A program made the position numbers and the translations under genes. From contig JBEULG010000027.1 of NCBI GenBank assembly GCA_041287425.1, positions 1 through 64,000 of the forward strand: a stretch of DNA of 64,000 nt, read 5' to 3'. Below the pieces are notes generated by a model that was not told the origin of the DNA, did no database searches, and saw nothing but the letters and a program-made list of their open reading frames with translations. The number at the start of each line of letters is the position of its first letter. The stretch's first letter is position 1. Positions 52,659 to 59,062 of this stretch are shown here, in pieces. Origin of the DNA: JAFGSI01 sp041287425 (GTDB taxonomy: Bacteria > Chloroflexota > Anaerolineae > Anaerolineales > Villigracilaceae).

Positions 52659-53351
52659 ATGAAATCTCTGCATTCCTGGACGCTGTCCCCCGATGAAGCC
52701 GCCCATCTCCAGACCGAATTGCGAGAGCGCCTGATTCTTTCCTGGGACGAAAAAGCCGTCTCTCTGATCGCCGGCGTGGATGTCAGCGTTCGCGCCGAGA
52801 CGAGCATCTGCGCCATCGTTCTGCTCACCTATCCAGACCTGGAGCCGGTTGAGGCGGCCGTTGCCGAGGTTACCCTGACCTTTCCATACATCCCCGGCCT
52901 GCTGGCTTTCCGCGAGGGCCCGGCGGTGCTGGCAGCCTGGGAAAGGCTCCAGCGCATCCCCGATTTGGTCATGTTCGATGGGCAGGGGATTGCTCACCCG
53001 CGCGGTCTGGGTATCGCCTCGCAGATGGGACTCTGGCTGGAATGCCCAACCATTGGCGTCGCCAAATCCCGCCTTTATGGCCGGCACGCTGCACCGGCCA
53101 CCCTTCGCGGTCACTACACCGATCTGCTCGATGAACGCGGTCGGGTCATCGGGGCTGTACTGCGGACAAAAGAGAACACCCGCCCGCTCTATGTCTCTCC
53201 TGGTCATCTCATTGACCTCGCACATGCCGTTTCATTCGTCTTGGACTGCTGCCGGGGCTTTCGCCTGCCCGAACCGACCCGCTGGGCACACCGCGTCGCC
53301 GGTGGAGAAGCGCTGCCCTCGCCACGCGCCCATCAAGAGCGGTTGTTTTGA
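52659..53351 (+). CDS. nfi: Endonuclease V (deoxyinosine 3'-endonuclease)
   Basis: 230 residues. Metal ligand in LIAGVDVSVRAE, the base-probing PYIPGLLAFREGP (PYIP wedge), MFDGQGIAHPRGLGIASQMG and the end block LPEPTRWAHRVA all match Nfi. It nicks DNA one base 3' of hypoxanthine. The ATG before KSLHSW is preferred; a TGTGCTATCCT extended -10 box lies about 14 nt upstream, leaving a very short leader. A TTG or GTG farther up is possible. Confidence 0.92.
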   Translation: MKSLHSWTLSPDEAAHLQTELRERLILSWDEKAVSLIAGVDVSVRAETSICAIVLLTYPDLEPVEAAVAEVTLTFPYIPGLLAFREGPAVLAAWERLQRIPDLVMFDGQGIAHPRGLGIASQMGLWLECPTIGVAKSRLYGRHAAPATLRGHYTDLLDERGRVIGAVLRTKENTRPLYVSPGHLIDLAHAVSFVLDCCRGFRLPEPTRWAHRVAGGEALPSPRAHQERLF

Positions 53352-53647
53352 ACTCGAGCAGGGATAAAATCCTGAATATCCCAAGCAATTGGTTGAAAAA
53401 CAATCCGCGCCCATTGGGAGAATTGCTCGATGAAGGGCTTATCGGGCAAGACAGTAAGAAGTAGCAAGAACCTTGAGGATGCCTTTTCAGCGCAAGGCGC
53501 TTGAGAAAAACACCCTAAAGTCATATTGATTACCCGACCCTAAACACGTAAAATAATAGTGGATGAGAGGGGTTAGAAAAGCATCGAGACTCTATTGCAG
53601 GTTTTGACCACCGGTTCGACCGGTTTATTGTCCGCGTGGAGGTCAGC
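53352..53647. other. Intergenic stretch, AT-richer, with a 38-codon orphan reading frame
   Basis: Between endonuclease V and the lipoprotein gene. A frame from a TTG at 53,348 to a TAG at 53,464 reads SNWLKNNPRPLGELLDEGLI, which looks protein-like but is too short to name; it may be the tail of a lost gene. Nothing else convincing: no tRNA, no clear promoter beyond TAAAAT near 53,365. Confidence 0.4.
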
Positions 53648-54856
53648 ATGAACAGACTCTTCCACTTCTCCTGTCTGGCAGTCGCCGCCCTTCTCATGAA
53701 TTTGGCCGCCTGCAGCCTGCCTACCGAAACTCCTCCCTGCACCCGCGAACAGTTGCAGGCGCCCATCCCTGTCAGCCCCAACGGCGAATCGGCCATCCTC
53801 GACCCAACCGACCCGCTCATTCTCGAATGGGGTTACCCCACGAGCCCCTGCCATCCTGATTTTTTCGAGGCGTATGTATGGACCGGCCCGGAACCAGAGA
53901 CTCCAGGCATGACCGGCCGGGTCAATTACGACAACCGCTCTTCCCCGGGCCGCTGGCACATGCCCTGGGGGATTCCCTTACAGCCGGGCAACACCTATTA
54001 CTGGCGAGTCTATGCCGGGCTGGAGACCGGTCCAGGCTCAGATGTGGACGGCCCCAGCGCGCGGGGATATTTCTTCACTGGCCCGATCTGTGCCGCAGGC
54101 ACAGAGATGCAGCCCGTCAATCTCATCAGCCCGCCAGATGACATCACCGTTGCCCCCGACGAGGAAATCACCTTCGCCTGGGACGATCCGACCCCCTGCT
54201 TGGTGAATGGACTATTCGAGATCTCGATCGCCGACAATCCCGATTTTTACGGCCGCTACGGAATCCCCATCCTGCAAACCGTTTACACCACTACACCGGC
54301 AGAAATCGGGACGGAAGGCCTGCAAAACTGCACCCGCTACTACTGGCGCATCAAGACCGATCCGGCCGGCCCGGCCGAAGAACCTTTTTCTGAAACCCGA
54401 ACCTTCTTTGTCCAGCCGGAGGGGATTTTGTGCCCGCCGGGCAACTTGAACCCTCCTTCCATTCCCCCCATCGCCATCGCCCGCCTCGATCTGAACTGCC
54501 GGCTGGGGCCTTCTCCCGACTATCCCATCGAGGACGCTTTCTACGCCGGAGAACAGGCCCCCATCGAGGGGCGCAGCGCCGACGGCAACTGGTGGCTGAT
54601 CACCAGCCCGGGGCGCGAGGCACGCTGCTGGGTGTGGGCGGAACAGGTGGATGTCGAAGGCGACCTCAGTGGAGTCGAAATCGTCGAAGCCCCGCCGCTG
54701 GTCACCCTCGAACCGAGCCTGACCGAAACCCCGTCGGCAACGACCGTCAACTGTTCGCAGTATCAGGACCCCCAATCCTGCCTGGCCAACCCTGCCTGCC
54801 AGTGGCACGCCGCCCCCCCGAATCAACTGCCGGCAGGATACTGCGAAAATAAATGA
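53648..54856 (+). CDS. Lipoprotein with Fn3-like repeats and an SH3b domain
   Basis: 402 residues. Signal peptide with lipobox LMNLAACSLP; two Trp/Tyr-rich beta repeats (about 45-150 and 160-260; TYYWRVYAGLETGPG and TRYYWRIKTDPAGPA) like Fn3 modules; then an SH3b domain (about 280-345) with LDLNCRLGPSPDYPIEDAFY and GEQAPIEGRSADGNWWLI, typical of wall-binding modules; and a Thr/Ser-rich Cys-containing tail. GTGGAGGTCAGC precedes the ATG. Probably an exported surface-binding protein. It converges on the helicase gene. Confidence 0.85.
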   Translation: MNRLFHFSCLAVAALLMNLAACSLPTETPPCTREQLQAPIPVSPNGESAILDPTDPLILEWGYPTSPCHPDFFEAYVWTGPEPETPGMTGRVNYDNRSSPGRWHMPWGIPLQPGNTYYWRVYAGLETGPGSDVDGPSARGYFFTGPICAAGTEMQPVNLISPPDDITVAPDEEITFAWDDPTPCLVNGLFEISIADNPDFYGRYGIPILQTVYTTTPAEIGTEGLQNCTRYYWRIKTDPAGPAEEPFSETRTFFVQPEGILCPPGNLNPPSIPPIAIARLDLNCRLGPSPDYPIEDAFYAGEQAPIEGRSADGNWWLITSPGREARCWVWAEQVDVEGDLSGVEIVEAPPLVTLEPSLTETPSATTVNCSQYQDPQSCLANPACQWHAAPPNQLPAGYCENK

Positions 54857-54865
54857 ACCCTGACC

Positions 54866-57490
54866 TCAGGAACGAATCAGTATCCTGAGCAAAGCGACCG
54901 TCTCTTGTTTTCCTCCGGCCCCGTTCTCCCCGCCCGGGCCGACGCAGGAGGGACAGCCGTCCTCGCAGGGACAGGCCTCCACCAGGTCGAGGGCGCGCCC
55001 CAGCAGGTCGGTGTGCATCTCGTAGAGACTCTGGCTGAAGCCGATTCCCGCCGGCACGAGGTCGTAGAGGACGACCGTCGGCTGGGGGAAGGCGGCAGAA
55101 GCGGTCGGCTCGATGTGCGTTCCCAGGTCGCCGGGGTCGCACATCAGGAAGAGCGGGGCCAGGTTGCCGAGGACATAGGCCAGCCCGGCCAGTCCGCTGC
55201 GGATGCGGACGTTGGCCTCCGCCTGGCGGTGGCATTCCGGGCAGAGGGTCACCAGGTTGGCGGGGTCGTTGGCCTTCTCGCGCAGGATGCGCCCGGCTTC
55301 ATCGCGGAACATGCGGAAGGGAATCTTGTGATGCACATCGTGCCGGCGGCCCTCTTCGGGGCGTCCGCAGACCTGACAGCGGTAGCCGTCCCGCGCCCGC
55401 ACGGCGTCGCGGATGCGGCTCCAGCCGGGACCGTAGTCGTTGGGGGCGTTCGTCCACAGGCCGGCGCGGCTCAGGCGTTCGACCGTCGCCTCGGAAATCG
55501 AAAGCCAGTAGCCGGTGGTCTGCAGGTCGGAGGGCGGCAGGTCGAGCGCCTCCTCGCCCAGGTTCTCGCGGCTGTACCAGCGCAGTTTGCGAAAGCCGAC
55601 CACCTGCGTGGTGACCTGCAACTCGCCCCAGCCTTTGGCATGCGTGATTTCGTCTGAGTTGGGCCGCAGAAGCACCTCCTGCCCGCCGACCGAGAGAACC
55701 TGAATCGTGGTCTGTTTGAGCGGCTCGGTGAAGTAATCGCCGTCGAAGGGGCGCAGGCGGGCGACCTTCTGCTCCAGGTCGAGGCGCTCAACCAGGTACG
55801 GCTGCGCCTCGTGCAGATAGACCGCCCCCGGATGCGCCATCCAGAGCGCCGATTCGCCGTCCACCACGCCGACCGTCTGCGGCCGGCCGTCTGCCGTCTG
55901 GCGTCCGCCGTCTGCCGCCTGCAGCACGAATGTCTCCGGCGAGGCCGAGCGCAGGGAGATAGTCGCCGCCGGGTAGGAATCGGCCATCCAGTAGTATTTT
56001 CCCTGCGAACGGTGCGCCTCGCGGTTGGCCACCAGGAACTCGAGGAACTCGTCCACGTTCAGCGCGCCGAAGGTCTCGCCCGCCGTAAACGGCAACTCGA
56101 ACATGGCGCAGCGCAGGTGGGCGAGCAGGATGAGCAGGTGGTCGGGGTTGATGAGCGCCTGCTCCGGGGAACGGTCGAAGAGGTAGTCGGGATAACGGGC
56201 CAGGTACTGGTCAATCGGGCCGGACGAGGCGACCAGCAGCGCCGCGGCGGGCGCGGACCCGCGGCCGGCGCGCCCGGCCTGCTGCCGCGCGCTGGCGACC
56301 GTCCCCGGATAGCCGACCAGGAGCGCCACCTCCAGCCCGCCGATGTCTATGCCCAGTTCGAGGGCGTTGGTGGCCACCACCGTCCGCACCGAGCCGTCGC
56401 GCAGGCCGCGTTCGATTTCGCGGCGTTGGGAGGGCAGGTAGCCAGAGCGGTAGCCTCGGAGGGTTGATGGAGGATGGTTAATGGTTGATGGGTTGTGGTT
56501 GATGGGTTGATTTCCATGCCCCGTTTTCCGTTCGCCCTCTTGTTGCAAATACGTCAACAGCAACTCGACACTCCGCCGCGAGCGGACAAAGACGACCTGC
56601 TGGAGGCCCTCGGCGTGAATCTCCTGCGAGAGGCGGACGCTTTCCAGCAGGGCGCTCTTGCGCAGGCCGAGGGCTGGGTCCACGACCGGCGGGTTGTAGA
56701 TGAGGAAGTGACGCGGGCCGCGGCCGGAGCCGTCGCGGTCAATGAGACGGACGGGGGCCTCGATGAGCCGCTCGGCCAGTTGGCGCGGGTTGCCGATGGT
56801 GGCCGAGGTGAGGATAAATTGCGGGCTGGCCCCGTAGAACTGCGCCACCCGCTTCAAACGCCGCAGGACGTTCGCCACGTGCGAGCCGAAGACGCCGCGG
56901 TAGGTGTGCATTTCGTCAATCACCACGAAGCGCAGATGACGGAAAAAATCCTCCCAGTTGGTGTGATGCGGCAGGATGCCGGTGTGGAGCATGTCGGGGT
57001 TGGTGAAGACGAGGCGGGCGCGCTCGCGGATGGATTTGCGCTCGCCCTGGGGGGTGTCGCCGTCGTAAATGCCGGTGTTCAGTGAACAGTGTTCAGTCAT
57101 CGGTGAGCGAATCACCGATAACTGACCACTGAGGATGGATGACTGGTCCTGCGCCAGGGCTTTGGTGGGGAAGAGATACAGCGCCCGCGCCTGCGGGTCT
57201 TCGAGCAGGGCCGCCAGGACGGGCAGGTTGTAGGCCAGCGTCTTGCCGGAGGCCGTGCCGGTGGAGAGGACGAGGTTCTCGCCGCGGCGGGCCGCTTCCC
57301 AGGCCTCGACCTGGTGGCTGTAGAGGCGCTCGAGGCCGCGCCGGCGGAGCATCTCGGTCAGCGCGGCGGGCAAATCGGCAGGGACAGGCCGCAGGTCCGC
57401 GGGACGGGGCGGGAGGGAGCGCCAGGCGGCAAAGTGCGGCCCGGTCTGCGGGTCGGCGCGCCAGCGGTCGAGCAAACGGTCGAGGCCCAT
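54866..57490 (-). CDS. MrfA-like DEAD/DEAH helicase with inserted HNH module
   Basis: 874 residues. Helicase core: SHQVEAWEAARRGENLVLST, Walker A TGTASGKT (78-84), DEMH box (192-195), motif VI QQAGRAGRG (403-411). The C-terminal DUF1998/MZB domain ends with the four-Cys cluster ACPCEDGCPSCVG (839-851). These are the marks of YprA/MrfA, a repair helicase. Between them, residues about 691-757 form a complete HNH/McrA nuclease-like unit (CQVC, DVHHKIPF, LCPECH). Three low-complexity peptides (117-140, 324-345, 524-541) are encoded by heptamer arrays that keep the frame. It is 125 residues longer than Bacillus YprA for these reasons. Confidence 0.9.
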   Translation of the reverse strand: MGLDRLLDRWRADPQTGPHFAAWRSLPPRPADLRPVPADLPAALTEMLRRRGLERLYSHQVEAWEAARRGENLVLSTGTASGKTLAYNLPVLAALLEDPQARALYLFPTKALAQDQSSILSGQLSVIRSPMTEHCSLNTGIYDGDTPQGERKSIRERARLVFTNPDMLHTGILPHHTNWEDFFRHLRFVVIDEMHTYRGVFGSHVANVLRRLKRVAQFYGASPQFILTSATIGNPRQLAERLIEAPVRLIDRDGSGRGPRHFLIYNPPVVDPALGLRKSALLESVRLSQEIHAEGLQQVVFVRSRRSVELLLTYLQQEGERKTGHGNQPINHNPSTINHPPSTLRGYRSGYLPSQRREIERGLRDGSVRTVVATNALELGIDIGGLEVALLVGYPGTVASARQQAGRAGRGSAPAAALLVASSGPIDQYLARYPDYLFDRSPEQALINPDHLLILLAHLRCAMFELPFTAGETFGALNVDEFLEFLVANREAHRSQGKYYWMADSYPAATISLRSASPETFVLQAADGGRQTADGRPQTVGVVDGESALWMAHPGAVYLHEAQPYLVERLDLEQKVARLRPFDGDYFTEPLKQTTIQVLSVGGQEVLLRPNSDEITHAKGWGELQVTTQVVGFRKLRWYSRENLGEEALDLPPSDLQTTGYWLSISEATVERLSRAGLWTNAPNDYGPGWSRIRDAVRARDGYRCQVCGRPEEGRRHDVHHKIPFRMFRDEAGRILREKANDPANLVTLCPECHRQAEANVRIRSGLAGLAYVLGNLAPLFLMCDPGDLGTHIEPTASAAFPQPTVVLYDLVPAGIGFSQSLYEMHTDLLGRALDLVEACPCEDGCPSCVGPGGENGAGGKQETVALLRILIRS
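55874..55921. repeat. In-frame heptamer array, CGTCTGC family, in the helicase gene
   Basis: CGTCTGC-GGCCGGC-CGTCTGC-CGTCTGG-CGTCCGC-CGTCTGC-CGCCTGC, nearly perfect 7-nt register. On the coding strand it gives AADGGRQTADGRPQT (about 526-539). Confidence 0.8.
56459..56512. repeat. In-frame heptamer array, GGTTGAT family, in the helicase gene
   Basis: GGTTGAT-GGAGGAT-GGTTAAT-GGTTGAT-GGGTTGT-GGTTGAT and a partial copy. On the coding strand it gives QPINHNPSTINHPPST (about 328-343). Confidence 0.8.
57075..57135. repeat. In-frame heptamer array, CAGTGAA family, in the helicase gene
   Basis: CAGTGAA-CAGTGTT-CAGTCAT-CGGTGAG-CGAATCA-CCGATAA-CTGACCA-CTGAGGA. Encodes about residues 117-140 (LSGQLSVIRSPMTEHCSLNT) of the helicase. 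Confidence 0.75.
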
Positions 57491-57500
57491 CGCGGCGGCG

Positions 57501-58295
57501 TTACTTTTTCACGCGCTGCCGGGGCTGGGGGATGCCCAGCGGATTGGGGGTTCGCGCCGCGGCCGGCAGGTAGGGCTGGTGCAGTTTGACCGGTTCGCCG
57601 CCGGAGGTCAGCCGCAGGTTGAGCATCTCGACGAAGACCGAGAAGCCCATGGCGAAGTAGATGTAGCCTTTGGGGATGTGGGCGTGCAGCGCCTCGACCA
57701 CCAGCGACATGCCGATCAGCAGCAGGAAGGAGAGCGCCAGAATCTTGAGCGTGGGATGGCGGCCGACGAAGTCGCTGATGGGGCCGGAGGCGTACAGCAT
57801 GACGCCGACCGCGATGACGATGGCGGCAATCATCACGGCCAGTTCGTTGGCCATGCCGACGGCAGTGATGACCGAGTCGAGCGAGAAGATGATGTCGAGC
57901 AGGCCGATTTGCAGCACCACCCCGGCCAGGGTAGCGGCGGCTTTGCCTTTGCGTTGGCCTTCTTTGCCTTCCAGTTTCTCGTGAATCTCGTGGGTGCTTT
58001 TGTAGAGCAGGAACAGGCCGCCGCCGAGCAGAATCAGGTCGCGGCCGGAGACCTCGAAGCCCCACAGGCTGAAAATCGGCTCGGTCAGGCGGATAATCCA
58101 ACTGAGCGACAGGAGCAGCAGGATGCGGGTGACCAGCGCCGCGCCCAATCCCAGCCGCCGCGCCGTGCCCTGCTGCGAAGCGGGCAGGCGGTCGGCGAGG
58201 ATGGAGATGAAGACGATGTTGTCTATGCCCAGGACGATTTCGAGGACGGCGAGGGTGACTAGAGCGATGGCGTTTTCGAGGGTGAAGAGTTCCAT
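57501..58295 (-). CDS. TerC family membrane protein
   Basis: 264 residues, seven or more helices. LEIVLGIDNIVFISILADRL at the N-terminus and LLDIIFSLDSVITAVGMAN carry the paired acidic motifs of TerC/Alx, which export Mn2+ or act in tellurite resistance. The tail (PAAARTPNPLGIPQPRQRVK) is cytoplasmic and unusual. It precedes the helicase by 10 nt on the same strand. Confidence 0.93.
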   Translation of the reverse strand: MELFTLENAIALVTLAVLEIVLGIDNIVFISILADRLPASQQGTARRLGLGAALVTRILLLLSLSWIIRLTEPIFSLWGFEVSGRDLILLGGGLFLLYKSTHEIHEKLEGKEGQRKGKAAATLAGVVLQIGLLDIIFSLDSVITAVGMANELAVMIAAIVIAVGVMLYASGPISDFVGRHPTLKILALSFLLLIGMSLVVEALHAHIPKGYIYFAMGFSVFVEMLNLRLTSGGEPVKLHQPYLPAAARTPNPLGIPQPRQRVKK

Positions 58296-58612
58296 AGGAC
58301 TTAACCTCTGAATGAGAATGCCGGAATTGTACTCTAACCCGGCCGATGCTCAAAGCATGATAGCAAGGCTTTCTCCATCGTTTTCCTGCCACCGATTTCA
58401 CAGATTGGCCCAGATTTTTCAAATCCTGTTACAGGGAGGGTGCTGTGGGTGATTACCCACAGCGGCGCATTCCGATTCGGCGGACTAAAGTCCTGCCTCA
58501 GAGCCAAAAAGTCGGCTCGAAGCCGACTCTGAGTCCGCTTGAGCGGACTTCCATGCACTGAGCCGGGGATTTTCAATCCCCGGCCAAGGGGGGCAGGTAG
58601 TTATAGCCTATT
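58296..58612. other. Non-coding stretch dominated by palindromes
   Basis: 317 nt between terC and the DUF559 relic. The first 140 nt show nothing recognisable; the rest is the palindromic array listed separately. Confidence 0.6.
58442..58584. repeat. Palindromic array, copy 1
   Basis: Five short hairpins in a row: GCTGTGGGT/ACCCACAGC (58442-58463), GGACT/AGTCC, AGTCGGCT/AGCCGACT (58510-58528), AGTCCGCT/AGCGGACT (58532-58549) and GCCGGGGATT/AATCCCCGGC (58562-58584). The third and last recur in the same order and orientation at 61,581-61,680, so the array brackets the KAP-RT region on both sides. Confidence 0.7.
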
Positions 58613-58721
58613 TTACCCCGCGCGACGAAAGTGGACATCTCCCAGCCGGTGGGCGCGCAACCGCGCCCAGAGACGCGCTTCGGCTTCAGTCTGGTTCCTG
58701 CGCAGTTCCCCAGCGCGGCGC
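58613..58721 (-). pseudogene. DUF559 endonuclease-like relic (N-terminal fragment)
   Basis: In a different frame from the RT fragment: RRAGELRRNQTEAEARLWAR then LRAHRLGDVHFRRAG and a stop. This is the conserved start of DUF559 proteins (Vsr-like nuclease fold: LRRNxTExExxLWxxLR and FRRQ). The rest of the domain is missing, so it is a fragment. It joins the RT fragment at about 58,722. Confidence 0.7.
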
Positions 58722-58976
58722 AAAGGCATGGTGCACCACCCGGTCGCGGAAAGAAGCCGCAGAAATCAAGCGCCGCTTTGGCTCGTGGATATAGAAGCTC
58801 TGGTATACCCCTGGCCGGTAAGAGCGGTTGGAGAGTTCGCTCTCCAATTCAAGCAAATGGTCAGCCAGCAAAGGCTCAAAGGCAGCCACTGGCGCTGTGC
58901 CGCGTTTGCCTCGGGCGGCATTCTGATACGCCAGCCGCAGATTTTCCCACCGGCATACCTCTTCTTGCAGATTCAT
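58686..58976 (-). pseudogene. Truncated reverse transcriptase, N-terminal part (DGR/unclassified RT type)
   Basis: 96 residues with an intact start: GAGGAGGCAAGG precedes the ATG. ENLRLAYQNAARGKRG, then LLELESELSNRSYRPGVYQS and IHEPKRRLISAASFRDRVVHHA correspond to RT motifs 0-2 as found in retron, DGR and related bacterial RTs. Homology stops after VVHHA (about 58,725), where it is fused to DUF559 sequence in another frame; palm motifs including YxDD are absent, so there is no activity. It lies 87 nt downstream of the KAP-lectin gene on the same strand, the usual place of an RT in a diversity-generating retroelement. Confidence 0.75.
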
Positions 58977-59000
58977 CCTTGCCTCCTCTTTTGGAAATGA

Positions 59001-59026
59001 TTTACCGGCACCGCTCTGCCGGTAAA
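59001..59026. promoter_or_regulatory. 10-bp hairpin between the KAP-lectin stop and the RT start
   Basis: TTTACCGGCA and TGCCGGTAAA around CCGCTC. No T tract on either side, so it is a poor terminator. Hairpins of 7-10 bp just past the variable repeat are needed for DGR target recognition, and the position here fits. Confidence 0.6.
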
Positions 59027-59062
59027 CTGAAAAACCGAGTCAGAGATTCGGAGAACAGAGAT

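Noticed and set aside
53348..53464. A 38-codon gene starting at TTG
   Set aside because: Too short and without ribosome binding site or family match; noted only as a possible gene tail.
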